Assembly (NCBI RefSeq): GCF_902705885.1
Contig: NZ_CACSIP010000036.1
Coordinates: 1-58,662, forward strand
DNA length: 58,662 bases
Source of the DNA: Mycolicibacterium austroafricanum
GTDB taxonomy: Bacteria; Actinomycetota; Actinomycetes; Mycobacteriales; Mycobacteriaceae
Direction: 5' to 3'
The translations under genes and the position numbers were made by a program. The notes under the pieces were generated by a model. The model saw only the letters and a list, made by a program, of their open reading frames with translations, was not told where the DNA came from and searched no databases. This document shows positions 8,419-17,668 of the stretch, in pieces. Each line of letters begins with the position of its first letter. Positions within the stretch are counted from its first letter, which is position 1.

Positions 8419-9342
8419 ATGGACTTCCGGACCTATGCCGAGTTCCTCCCGTCGGCCTACACCGCCGACATGACGGCGCCGGCCAGCACCTGGTGGCAGT
8501 GGCGCCAGACGCGGGTGCACATCGCCCGGGCCGCGGTGCCCGGGGCGGCGGTGCGCGCGATGGTGATCCACGGGGGCGGCGGGTACAGCGGCGCCCTCTG
8601 GCCCGCGGCAGCGGTCGCGGCCGGCGCCGGCGTCGACGTCCTCGCCCCGGACCTGCCGCTCTACGGCGACACCATCGAACCCGACCCGGCCCGGGTCCGA
8701 TACGACGACTGGATCGACCTGCTCTGCGATCTGGTGCGCGCCGAACGCGCTGCCGACCCCCGGCCGCTGATCCTGTTCGGCGCCAGCATGGGCGGGATGC
8801 TCGCCTACGAGGTCGCGGCGCGAACCCGGGAGGTGGCCGCGGTGGTGGCGACCTGTCTGCTCGACTTGTCCGACGCGCGAGCACGTGCCGCCGCCACCCG
8901 GTTCCCCTGGATGGGACGCTCGGCGCCGGCTTTGCTGCGCACGATCGATCCCCTGCTCGGTCGGGTCCGGCTACCCATCCGATGGCTGGCCGACATGGCC
9001 GCCATGAGCACCGACCCGCGGCTGTCGCGGCTGTGTGCGACGGATCCACGCGGTGGCGGGGTGAGCGTTCCACTGGGCTTTCTGTCCAGCTGGATGAACT
9101 ACCCGCACACCACCCCGGAGTCGTTCGACGCGGCGCCGGTCACGCTGGTCGCGCCCGCCGCGGATACCTGGACCCCGCCGGCGCTGAGCATCCGCTTCCT
9201 GCGCCGCATCGGCGCACCGACCCGGTTGGTCATGCTGGACAACTGCGGACACTTCCCGATCGAAGAACCGGGCCTGGCACAGCTGCGCGCCACGATGTCG
9301 GAAACGGTCACCGCGGTGGCGGCGCAAGCCGATCGACCGTGA
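8419..9342 (+). CDS. Alpha/beta-fold hydrolase
   Basis: A 307-residue cytosolic alpha/beta hydrolase. Visible features are the HGGGG oxyanion loop (51-55), the nucleophile elbow GASMGG with Ser123, and a C-terminal catalytic His in NCGHFP (His278). The acid is probably Asp near 250 (PAADTW). The family acts on esters, lactones or amides; the substrate cannot be named. It lies 89 nt after regulator copy 1 on the same strand. It converges with the TetR gene: the two CDS overlap by 35 nt at their 3' ends (9308-9342). Confidence 0.82.
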   Translation: MDFRTYAEFLPSAYTADMTAPASTWWQWRQTRVHIARAAVPGAAVRAMVIHGGGGYSGALWPAAAVAAGAGVDVLAPDLPLYGDTIEPDPARVRYDDWIDLLCDLVRAERAADPRPLILFGASMGGMLAYEVAARTREVAAVVATCLLDLSDARARAAATRFPWMGRSAPALLRTIDPLLGRVRLPIRWLADMAAMSTDPRLSRLCATDPRGGGVSVPLGFLSSWMNYPHTTPESFDAAPVTLVAPAADTWTPPALSIRFLRRIGAPTRLVMLDNCGHFPIEEPGLAQLRATMSETVTAVAAQADRP

Positions 9343-9850
9343 GCACCAGCGCCTCGACGTCGAAACCGTGCCGGGTCATCACCCGATGCACCTGCGCGTC
9401 GATCGTGTGGACCAGCATCCGGGCCGTGCCCTCCACGTCGTCGCCTCCGCGGTCGCAGCGCTTCAGATGGAACGCCACCTCGTCAGCGATCCGGTCCTCG
9501 AAGACGCGTAGCTGCTCGAGTTGACCGGCGGTCTGCGGCGCCATGCGGTGCAGTAGGGCGTGCAGCCGGGGCCGCTCGCTGTGTAGTCCGACAATCGTCT
9601 CGAGCAACGTGCGCATGGTGGCGTCGAATGGGCCGGCGTCGTCACGAAGCTGTGCGAACACCTCGGTCAAGCGGCGGTCCGCGTCGCGCACATGACGCTC
9701 GGCCACCGCGTGCAACAGCGAGAGCTTGTCGGGAAAGTACTGGTAGAGCGTCCCGATCGACATTCCTGCACGCTCGGCGATCCGGTTGGTCGTCGCCGCC
9801 AAGCCTTCCCGCGAGAACACCTGCGCGGCCGCCTCCACGAGCGTGTTCAC
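9308..9850 (-). CDS. TetR-family transcriptional regulator (true start probably upstream)
   Basis: 180 residues from GTG 9850. The N-terminal helix-turn-helix is clear (FSREGLAATTNRIAERAGMS then IGTLYQYFPDK). The frame stays open upstream to a stop at 9953-9955 and encodes RRKPRQQRSRET directly before the GTG. That is exactly the basic arm expected at the start of TetR proteins, but there is no ATG, GTG or TTG in the extension, only ATT (9905-9907) and ATC (9896-9898). Either a rare start is used or the arm is lost. It is divergent from the aldehyde dehydrogenase gene, so it probably represses that operon and itself. The inducer is unknown. Confidence 0.85.
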   Translation of the reverse strand: MNTLVEAAAQVFSREGLAATTNRIAERAGMSIGTLYQYFPDKLSLLHAVAERHVRDADRRLTEVFAQLRDDAGPFDATMRTLLETIVGLHSERPRLHALLHRMAPQTAGQLEQLRVFEDRIADEVAFHLKRCDRGGDDVEGTARMLVHTIDAQVHRVMTRHGFDVEALVLTVDRLAPPPR

Positions 9851-9919
9851 GGTTTCCCGAGAGCGCTGCTGGCGGGGCTTGCGGCGTGGTTCGGCGATAC
9901 CTCGAATTCTGCTCGACGA

Positions 9920-9937
9920 TGCAACCGTGGTGCAACG
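9920..9937 (+). promoter_or_regulatory. Direct-repeat regulatory element A (TGCAAC-N5-TGCAACG)
   Basis: TGCAAC (9920-9925), 5-bp spacer CGTGG, TGCAACG (9931-9937): two half-sites 11 bp apart, one helical turn, in the same direction, pointing at the aldehyde dehydrogenase gene 95 bp downstream. The same arrangement occurs before the LuxR-type gene and before pduE. Overlapping it is an inverted repeat, CAACCGT (9922-9928) and ACGGTTG (9935-9941). The binding protein is not known. Confidence 0.6.
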
Positions 9938-9966
9938 GTTGTCGGCGTAGGTTCAGTGACACACGA

Positions 9967-9981
9967 CACACACTGTGTGTG
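9967..9981. promoter_or_regulatory. Odd palindrome in the tetR/aldehyde dehydrogenase intergenic region
   Basis: CACACAC (9967-9973), central T, GTGTGTG (9975-9981), 50 bp before the aldehyde dehydrogenase ATG. Short symmetric sites between divergent genes are typical TetR operators, so this is the best operator candidate for the adjacent TetR protein. Confidence 0.45.
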
Positions 9982-10031
9982 ACGACCGGACACGTCGACG
10001 AAGACATCGACCAAAACCAGGGAGATTCACC

Positions 10032-11555
<1,524 letters not shown>

Positions 11556-11597
11556 CCCCTGACCCCCGCGGGACCCGAATCGAAGTAGAGGAGCAGC

Positions 11598-13115
11598 GTG
11601 GCCGAATTCGTCGTGTCCATTGACCAGGGCACCACCAGTACTCGGGCAATGGTCTTCGACCACGCCGGCGCGGAAGTCGGCCGTCATCAGCTCGAACACG
11701 AGCAGATCCTGCCGCGGGCGGGCTGGGTGGAGCACAATCCGGTCGAGATCTGGGAGCGCACCGCGTCGGTGCTGACCTCGGTGCTCAACAACACCAACCT
11801 GCAGCCGAGCGACCTTGCGGCACTGGGTATCACCAATCAGCGTGAGACGGCTCTGGTGTGGAACAAGCGCACCGGGCGGCCCTACTACAACGCGATCGTC
11901 TGGCAGGACACCCGTACCGATCGGATCGCGACCGCGTTGGACCGGGACGGCAGGGGTGATGTCATTCGCCGAAAGGCCGGCCTGCCGCCGGCCACGTACT
12001 TCTCCGCCGGCAAGGTGCAGTGGATCCTGGAGAATGTCGACGGGGTCCGCGAGGCCGCGGAGAAAGGTGACGCGATCTTCGGCAACAGCGACACCTGGGT
12101 GGTTTGGAACCTCACCGGGGGTCCGCGCGGCGGGGTGCACGTCACCGATGTCACCAATGCCAGCCGCACGATGCTGATGGATCTCGAGACGCTGGACTGG
12201 GACGACGAACTGTTGTCGTTCTTCGGTATTCCGCGCCAGATGCTTCCCCGTATCGCGCCTTCGTCCTCGCCGGAGCCGTACGGGATGACGTTGGCCACCG
12301 GACCGCTCGGTGGCGAGGTCTCGGTGTCGGGGATCCTCGGCGACCAGCAGGCTGCGATGGTCGGGCAGGTATGTCTGGCACCCGGGGAGGCCAAGAACAC
12401 CTATGGCACCGGCAATTTCCTGCTGCTGAACACCGGCGAGAAGATCGTGCGTTCGGAGAACGGCTTGCTGACCACGCTGTGCTACCAGTTCGGCGACGCG
12501 AAACCGGTTTACGCCCTTGAGGGTTCGATCGCCGTGACCGGTTCTGCGGTGCAATGGCTGCGAGATCAGCTGGGAATCATCAGCGGGGCTGCACAGAGTG
12601 AGGCACTGGCCCGTCAGGTCGAGGACAACGGTGGGGTGTACTTCGTGCCGGCGTTCTCCGGACTGTTCGCGCCGTACTGGCGCTCCGATGCCCGGGGTGC
12701 GATCGTCGGGTTGTCGCGCTTCAACACCAACGCCCACGTGGCCCGGGCGACACTGGAGGCGATCTGCTACCAGAGCCGTGATGTCGTCGATGCGATGGAA
12801 GCCGACTCCGGGGTGCATCTGGAGGTGCTCAAGGTCGACGGCGGGATCACGGCCAACGACCTGTGTATGCAGATTCAAGCCGATGTGCTCGGTGTTGATG
12901 TCGTGAAACCTGTTGTGGCGGAGACGACCGCACTGGGCGCGGCGTACGCGGCAGGTCTGGCCGTGGGGTTCTGGTCGGATCCAGACGAGTTGCGGGAGAA
13001 CTGGCAGGAGGACAAGCGCTGGTCACCCCAGTGGTCCGAGGATCAGCGCGCCGATGGATACGCGGGCTGGAAAAAGGCTGTGCAACGCACCCTGGATTGG
13101 GTCGACGTGTCCTGA
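11598..13115 (+). CDS. glpK: Glycerol kinase
   Basis: A 505-residue FGGY kinase from GTG 11598, with GAGGAG 5-10 nt upstream. The start matches GlpK: SIDQGTTSTRA (phosphate-binding loop), then NPVEIW, ITNQRETALVW and AIVWQDTRT, all GlpK-specific. The C-terminal half shows TYGTGNFLLLNTG, the expected ATP-side motif, and VDGGITAND. It phosphorylates glycerol to sn-glycerol 3-phosphate in the cytosol. It sits in one transcription unit with the aldehyde dehydrogenase, so glycerol can enter either the phosphorylated route here or the B12-dependent dehydration route downstream. It converges directly with the GlcG-like gene without a gap. Confidence 0.95.
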   Translation: MAEFVVSIDQGTTSTRAMVFDHAGAEVGRHQLEHEQILPRAGWVEHNPVEIWERTASVLTSVLNNTNLQPSDLAALGITNQRETALVWNKRTGRPYYNAIVWQDTRTDRIATALDRDGRGDVIRRKAGLPPATYFSAGKVQWILENVDGVREAAEKGDAIFGNSDTWVVWNLTGGPRGGVHVTDVTNASRTMLMDLETLDWDDELLSFFGIPRQMLPRIAPSSSPEPYGMTLATGPLGGEVSVSGILGDQQAAMVGQVCLAPGEAKNTYGTGNFLLLNTGEKIVRSENGLLTTLCYQFGDAKPVYALEGSIAVTGSAVQWLRDQLGIISGAAQSEALARQVEDNGGVYFVPAFSGLFAPYWRSDARGAIVGLSRFNTNAHVARATLEAICYQSRDVVDAMEADSGVHLEVLKVDGGITANDLCMQIQADVLGVDVVKPVVAETTALGAAYAAGLAVGFWSDPDELRENWQEDKRWSPQWSEDQRADGYAGWKKAVQRTLDWVDVS

Positions 13116-13514
13116 TCAGAGCGCTGCGGCGCCGGCCTCGGCGACAGATACATCCTGCTCGACGCTACCCGCGCTGACCCCGATCGCCCCGATCACGACA
13201 CCGTCGACCGTCAACGGGATGCCGCCGCCGAAGATCACCATGCCGCCGGATGTCTGTTCCAGGCCGTACAACTCGGCGCCCGGCTGCACCAGCGGCATCA
13301 GTGCGCTGGTAGGGGCATTCATCAGGATCGAGGTGCGGGCCTTGCGGATCGAGATGTCGATGCTGGCCTTGATCGCACCATCCATCCGGACGAACGCCAC
13401 CAGATGGCCACCGTCATCGACCACGGCGATATTCATCGGCTGTGCGATCTCACCGGCCTTCGCGGTCGCGGCGTCGATCACGTCCGAGGCGACGGACAGG
13501 GAGATGGCACTCAT
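13116..13514 (-). CDS. GlcG/HbpS-family (DUF336) protein
   Basis: A 132-residue protein of the HbpS/GlcG fold, also found as the C-terminal domain of PduO. Characteristic segments: MNIAVVDDGGHLVAFVRMDGA (29-49), SIRKA, and GGGIPLTVDGVVIGAIGVSAGS toward the C-terminus. HbpS-type proteins bind haem or corrinoid-type ligands, and PduO-C domains occur in diol dehydratase loci, so a cofactor-handling role is reasonable here but is inference. It is divergent from glpF, and its stop abuts the glpK stop. Confidence 0.85.
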   Translation of the reverse strand: MSAISLSVASDVIDAATAKAGEIAQPMNIAVVDDGGHLVAFVRMDGAIKASIDISIRKARTSILMNAPTSALMPLVQPGAELYGLEQTSGGMVIFGGGIPLTVDGVVIGAIGVSAGSVEQDVSVAEAGAAAL

Positions 13515-13744
13515 GGTCGGACCTTTCGAATAGGGTTAGAGGCAACATTTTTCGCGATCTCTTGCGTACCACCATGATAGTGCCCGCGGGCGGGACCTCG
13601 ACGGGGTTTCCTCTCAGCCGCCGCTTCGTGCCGCTCGAGCCTAGCCAAAAGCTCACCTCTGGACCAGTTTTCACCGATCTTCTGGGGAGTAAGTAGCGGG
13701 GACGTCCTCGGAACGGCACACCGCTGCTCGTCATGGAAAACACT

Positions 13745-13760
13745 TGACGAGTACCCGTCA
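13745..13760. promoter_or_regulatory. Inverted repeat just upstream of glpF
   Basis: TGACG (13745-13749), 6-bp spacer, CGTCA (13756-13760), immediately before the GAGAGG ribosome-binding site of glpF. A possible operator or leader hairpin. The rest of the 261-bp divergent interval (13515-13775) shows no clear gene. Confidence 0.35.
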
Positions 13761-13775
13761 GAGAGGTTGTGGCCA

Positions 13776-14486
13776 GTGTCGAACATCGACATCTTCGTCT
13801 GGGAGTTCCTGGGCACTGCGATTCTGTGCCTGCTCGGCAGCGGTTCGGTGGCGTCGGTGGCGCTGAAGAACTCGTTCTCCCACGGGGGTGGCGGTGACTG
13901 GTTGATCATCGTGCTGGGCTGGGGCTTCGGTGTCTTCGCCGGCGCGAGCGTCGCTGCCCCCGCGGGTGGGCACATCAATCCGGCTGTGACTCTGGCAGTG
14001 GCCATCTCCGGTGGCGTGCCGTGGATGTCGGTGCCGGTGTTCTGGGCGGGTCAGCTGCTCGGGGCATTCGTGGGTGCGTGGCTGGCTTGGGCGGCGTTCA
14101 AATTGCAGTTCGACAAGAGTGAGGACAACGCCGGAACCCGCGCGATTTTCTGTACCTCGCCGGCCGTGCCGCACACACCGTGGAACTTGGTGACCGAGGC
14201 CATCGCCACGTTCGTGTTGATCATATGGGTGCTGACGAACCCGGAGGCGAACTCGACGCTCGGCTTTGCGGCGGTGGCTTTCGTGGTGATCACCATCGGC
14301 TTCGCGCTCGGCGGACCGACCGGCTATGCCATCAACCCCGCTCGCGACCTCGGACCGAGGATCGCCTACGCGCTGCTGCCGATCAAGGGCAAAGCCGGCC
14401 CCGACTGGGGGTATTCCTGGGTGCCGGTCGTCGGGCCGCTGATCGGCGCGACGTTGGCCGCAGGATTGGCGCTGGGGTTGCCATGA
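13776..14486 (+). CDS. glpF: Aquaglyceroporin, GlpF-like glycerol channel
   Basis: A 236-residue MIP-family channel with six transmembrane helices and both pore motifs intact (HINPAVT and AINPARD). The Asp after the second NPAR is the GlpF/aquaglyceroporin hallmark, pointing to glycerol or small diols rather than water. Start taken as GTG 13776 because GAGAGG (13761-13766) is at good distance; TTG 13767 is in frame but too close. It sits in the plasma membrane and would feed glycerol kinase and the dehydratase. It converges with the CysG-like gene, the two stop codons being adjacent. Confidence 0.9.
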   Translation: MSNIDIFVWEFLGTAILCLLGSGSVASVALKNSFSHGGGGDWLIIVLGWGFGVFAGASVAAPAGGHINPAVTLAVAISGGVPWMSVPVFWAGQLLGAFVGAWLAWAAFKLQFDKSEDNAGTRAIFCTSPAVPHTPWNLVTEAIATFVLIIWVLTNPEANSTLGFAAVAFVVITIGFALGGPTGYAINPARDLGPRIAYALLPIKGKAGPDWGYSWVPVVGPLIGATLAAGLALGLP

Positions 14487-15602
14487 TCAACCGGATCTGG
14501 CCGTCGTCGGCTGCTGCGGTGCGGCATGACCGGGGACAAAGCCCGCCACCGCGCCGATCACCGTCGTCGCCGGGGGACCGATACCGGCTGCGTGGGCCGC
14601 AGCGGCGATCGTGTCCAGGCTGCCGCGGACCACGCGCTGGTGGGGCAGGCTTCCGTCGGCGACCACGGCTGCCGGCGTTCGGGCGTCCAGACCGCCGCAG
14701 ACCAACGCCTGGGCGATCGCGTCCAGGTTCGCGACGGCCATCATCAAGATGATTGTCGTGTTCGCCTGTGCCAGTGCGGCATAGTTCACCGCCGACTGCG
14801 GATGCCCGGGCGGGACGTGGCCTGAAATCACCGTGAATCCCTGGGTGAGGCCGCGGTGGGTGGCGGGGATCATCGCCGAGGCCGGCGCCGCGATCGCGGA
14901 ACTGACCCCGGGTATCACGTCGACGGGCACACCGGCCCGCACGCATTCGTCGACCTCCTCGCCACCGCGACCGAAGACGAAGCCGTCGCCACCTTTGAGG
15001 CGTACCACCGTTCTGCCTTCCAGCGCGTGGTCGATCAGCAACGCGTTGATCTGACGCTGCTCGGTGCGGTGTCCCCCGGGAATCTTCGAGACGTCGATGA
15101 TGTGTGCATGCGGCGCGAGTTCGGTGAGTGCGGCCACCGGGGCAAGCCGGTCGGTGACGATGACGTCCGCACCGGCGATCGCGTCCCGGCCCGCCACGGT
15201 CAACAACCCTGGGTCTCCGGGGCCACCTCCGACCAGGGTCACGCTGCCGGCGTCGGTGGCGTGGGCGCGCGGCTGATCGTGGTGAATGCAGAACACCCCG
15301 TGATCGCCGGCTGTTTCGGCGATCCAGGCATCCACCGCACGTTCCCCGGTGCATGCGAAAATCAGGTCAGCCGAACCGATATCGGCCGGGGTGAAGTCCC
15401 GACGACGGAGGGTGATCATCTCCCGGTCCGCCAGGTCGCACAGATAGGCGGTCGGTGCGGGGCAGGTCACGGTCACCACCGCACCTGCCCGAATCGACGA
15501 TGCCGTCGCCGTCATCGCCTGCCCGGACGAACCGACTACCGCCACTCGGCGGCCGGCGACCGGCAGGTCCACCGACATGGTCAGCGCCGCAGCATCACCC
15601 AT
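14487..15602 (-). CDS. Siroheme synthase-like precorrin-2 dehydrogenase / uroporphyrinogen-III C-methyltransferase
   Basis: A 371-residue two-domain protein. Residues 10-115 form a Rossmann-like precorrin-2 dehydrogenase/ferrochelatase domain as in CysG (RRVAVVGSSG, DLIFACTGE). Residues 118-350 are the SAM-dependent methyltransferase (VGGGPGDPGLLTV, VRLKGGDGFVFGRGGEE, PGVSSAIAAPA). It makes precorrin-2/sirohydrochlorin, the branch point to sirohaem and cobalamin. Mycobacteria normally carry a cysG elsewhere, so this may be a dedicated copy supporting B12 supply for the diol dehydratase; that link is inference from location. Its start overlaps the end of the LuxR-type gene by 8 nt, so the two share one transcript. 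Confidence 0.88.
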   Translation of the reverse strand: MGDAAALTMSVDLPVAGRRVAVVGSSGQAMTATASSIRAGAVVTVTCPAPTAYLCDLADREMITLRRRDFTPADIGSADLIFACTGERAVDAWIAETAGDHGVFCIHHDQPRAHATDAGSVTLVGGGPGDPGLLTVAGRDAIAGADVIVTDRLAPVAALTELAPHAHIIDVSKIPGGHRTEQRQINALLIDHALEGRTVVRLKGGDGFVFGRGGEEVDECVRAGVPVDVIPGVSSAIAAPASAMIPATHRGLTQGFTVISGHVPPGHPQSAVNYAALAQANTTIILMMAVANLDAIAQALVCGGLDARTPAAVVADGSLPHQRVVRGSLDTIAAAAHAAGIGPPATTVIGAVAGFVPGHAAPQQPTTARSG

Positions 15603-16329
15603 CGTGTACAGCGGAGAGGTAGTCGGCGGTTCCCCGGTGATTGCCCCGAAGAACGGTGGCGACCAGCGCGGCGCGCCTGCGCACCCCGAACTTGTCCATG
15701 ATGTTGTGCAGGTGGAACTTCACGGTTGCCTCCGAGATGAACAGCTTGGTCGCTATCGCCCGGTTGTCGAGTCCCTCGGTGAGCAGGCCCAGCACCTCTC
15801 GTTCTCGTCGCGTCAGGATCGGTGAGTAGTCGGTCGCAGAATCGGCGCGCTGGGAGCGCAGTTCCGAGATGAGCGCGTCGGCGCTGTGTGCGTCGAGCGC
15901 CCTCTGACCGTTGATCACTCGCAGCACCGTGTGGAGCAACTCCGTCGAGGGTGATGTGCGATGCACCAGAGCATCGGCGCCGGCTTTGATCAGATCCAGC
16001 GCCTGGGTAGACGTGCCGTCACCGTCGATGATGACGACGACCTTCGGCACCGGCTCCAGCTCTGCCAGCAGCGCTGAAAGGGGTAGGCCAGGATCGACAC
16101 CCACCACGAGTAGGTCCGGTCGCAATGAGCGTAAGTGGTCCAGCAACCCGGGCCCATACCGCAACTCGCCGGCGAATTCGGCGCCGCGGGCCTGCGCCAC
16201 CACGTGCATCAGCCCGTGACGCAGCAGCTCGTCGTTCATCACGAACACCGTGCGCAGTCGTGCAGGATCAGCGAAACCAGCACGCGCATCGGTGATTCCG
16301 CGCGGGTGGCGCGTCTGCGGCCAACCCAT
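15595..16329 (-). CDS. LuxR/NarL-type response-regulator-like transcription factor with atypical receiver
   Basis: A 244-residue protein. The C-terminal part (about 168-232) is a textbook LuxR helix-turn-helix (LTRREREVLGLLTEGLDNR, ISEATVKFHLHNIMDKFGV). The N-terminal ~140 residues follow the receiver fold: an acidic patch NDE (32-34), Asp79 at the phospho-acceptor place (VVGVDPG), then a VHRTSP segment where the conserved Lys is expected. The missing Lys suggests phosphorylation-independent or altered signalling. No histidine kinase is nearby. It is upstream of and overlaps the CysG-like gene. Direct repeat B lies 50 bp before its start, so it may autoregulate and control the dehydratase genes; this is inferred from motif position. 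Confidence 0.85.
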   Translation of the reverse strand: MGWPQTRHPRGITDARAGFADPARLRTVFVMNDELLRHGLMHVVAQARGAEFAGELRYGPGLLDHLRSLRPDLLVVGVDPGLPLSALLAELEPVPKVVVIIDGDGTSTQALDLIKAGADALVHRTSPSTELLHTVLRVINGQRALDAHSADALISELRSQRADSATDYSPILTRREREVLGLLTEGLDNRAIATKLFISEATVKFHLHNIMDKFGVRRRAALVATVLRGNHRGTADYLSAVHDG

Positions 16330-16378
16330 GATTGACTCCGTCCTGCCGGTCAGCGGGGCGCAATGTTATCGCGGGTTT

Positions 16379-16396
16379 CGTTGCACCAACGTTGCA
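16379..16396 (-). promoter_or_regulatory. Direct-repeat regulatory element B (TGCAAC-N5-TGCAACG)
   Basis: Read on the minus strand: TGCAAC (16396-16391), spacer GTTGG, TGCAACG (16385-16379). Half-sites are 11 bp apart and point at the LuxR-type gene, whose ATG is 50 bp downstream. It matches element A at 15 of 18 positions and lies in the 74-bp gap after the FhuF-like gene. Confidence 0.6.
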
Positions 16397-16403
16397 AAGT
16401 GTC

Positions 16404-17129
16404 CTATTCGGCGAGCACGCAGTCGCCGCAGAGTCCGGATCGAGGCGCCAGATAGAACAGGCAGCAGCTTCGCCGGACGAACCGGCCGTGGGCATACGTG
16501 GCGGTCCCGGTGAGCAGTTCGGTATCGAGTAGTGCCCGCACCAGGTCGCGACCTGCGCTCTCGCGGTGCGGTTGCGACATCGACAGCACGGTCACCGCGC
16601 CGTTGGCTGCCGAGATCACATTTCCCCAGCTCACTTGCGGCGGCAGCGACACCAGGCCGTCCAGTGCGGCATTGAGCGGGCCGAGGACGCCACGCACCAG
16701 TGAGTCTGCGATCAGCGTCGCCGCACGTGCTGGTGTGGCGGCGTCGACCCAATCGATATCGGTGGCGGCGAAGTGCGGAACGTGCTTCGGTGTGGGTCGC
16801 CAGGTCAGCGACTCGGGACCGAGCGACGGCACCACCCCGAAACAGCTCGCGGCCCCGACGGCCGGGGACAGCAGTCGCGCGGTGATACCCAGCTGAAACG
16901 ATGACGCGGCCGATTTGACGGGGATCTCGCTGCGTCCGCAACCCACCGAGTCCGCGATGGCCGCGCGGGTCCGCTCCACCAAGTCGCGCAACACGGTCTC
17001 ATCGAGCAACTTTGGCAGAGCCCGCCATTCACCGTCGTCCTGCGCAGGCAACACGAAGTACTCCCCGAGCCCAGCGATCTCCGCGCGCAGTGCCGCGCGG
17101 TCGGCCGGATCGCGGGCAGGGGCGTTCAT
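16404..17129 (-). CDS. FhuF-like (2Fe-2S)-binding protein
   Basis: 241 residues from ATG 17129; an in-frame TTG at 17162 gives an unlikely N-terminal addition. The last 20 residues carry a CC-x10-C-x2-C pattern (Cys222, 223, 234, 237), the [2Fe-2S] signature of FhuF-type reductases that reduce ferric siderophores. The body (about 30-200) resembles the FhuF/IucA-like alpha-beta region. No siderophore gene is nearby. The gene is divergent from pduE and shares its control region with element C, so a role in reducing cob(III)/cob(II)alamin or otherwise supporting the B12 enzyme is an attractive idea, but it is inference only. Iron reduction remains the default family function. Confidence 0.75.
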   Translation of the reverse strand: MNAPARDPADRAALRAEIAGLGEYFVLPAQDDGEWRALPKLLDETVLRDLVERTRAAIADSVGCGRSEIPVKSAASSFQLGITARLLSPAVGAASCFGVVPSLGPESLTWRPTPKHVPHFAATDIDWVDAATPARAATLIADSLVRGVLGPLNAALDGLVSLPPQVSWGNVISAANGAVTVLSMSQPHRESAGRDLVRALLDTELLTGTATYAHGRFVRRSCCLFYLAPRSGLCGDCVLAE

Positions 17130-17157
17130 GGGGTCCCACGCTAACCGCCTGAAGCAC

Positions 17158-17175
17158 TGCAACGTTGCTGCAACG
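17158..17175 (+). promoter_or_regulatory. Direct-repeat regulatory element C (TGCAAC-N5-TGCAACG)
   Basis: TGCAAC (17158-17163), spacer GTTGC, TGCAACG (17169-17175), pointing at pduE, whose ATG is 56 bp downstream. The first half-site also sits inside a 10-bp palindrome, GCAACGTTGC (17159-17168). The element lies in the 101-bp divergent region between the FhuF-like gene and the dehydratase operon, so it could govern both. Confidence 0.6.
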
Positions 17176-17230
17176 TGATGCGAGCCACAATTGGTCCACG
17201 CGCGACCGAACTCACCCTTTGGAGAAGTGC

Positions 17231-17659
17231 ATGACGCAACCGACCCTCGACCCCGCGGTGGACTACCCGCTCAGCCTCCACCGCAGGGATCTGCTGTTCA
17301 CCCCCACCGGCAAAACGATCGATGACATCACCATCGACTCGGTGGTGTCCGGCGACGTCCAGGCCGCCGATCTGCGCATCACCCCTGACACGCTGCGGTT
17401 GCAGGCGCAGATCGCCGAGAAGGACGGCCGCAGGCAATTGGGAGCCAACCTGCATCGCGCCGCCGAGATGACCGCGATCAGCGACGAGCGCGTGTTGGAG
17501 ATCTACAACGCGTTGCGTCCGAATGCGTCGACGAAAGCCGAACTCGAAGCCATCGCCGAGGAACTTCACACCGAGTACCACGCGACATTTCTCGCGGAAC
17601 TGGTCCGCGAGGCAGCCGACGTGTACGAGCGTCGCGACATTCTGGCCACCGGAGAATAG
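17231..17659 (+). CDS. pduE: B12-dependent diol/glycerol dehydratase, small (gamma) subunit
   Basis: A 142-residue subunit recognised by DYPLSLHRRDLLFTPTGK near the N-terminus and by the region LRITPDTLRLQAQIAEKDGR, with R-LGANLHRAAE after it, as in PduE/DhaB3/GldC. ATG 17231 has GGAGAA 10 nt upstream. The enzyme is an alpha2-beta2-gamma2 complex that converts 1,2-diols or glycerol to aldehydes using adenosylcobalamin. Here the small-subunit gene comes first (order E-C-D), unlike the pduCDE order of enterobacteria. Only 9 nt separate it from the large subunit. Confidence 0.93.
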   Translation: MTQPTLDPAVDYPLSLHRRDLLFTPTGKTIDDITIDSVVSGDVQAADLRITPDTLRLQAQIAEKDGRRQLGANLHRAAEMTAISDERVLEIYNALRPNASTKAELEAIAEELHTEYHATFLAELVREAADVYERRDILATGE

Positions 17660-17668
17660 GACACGAGG

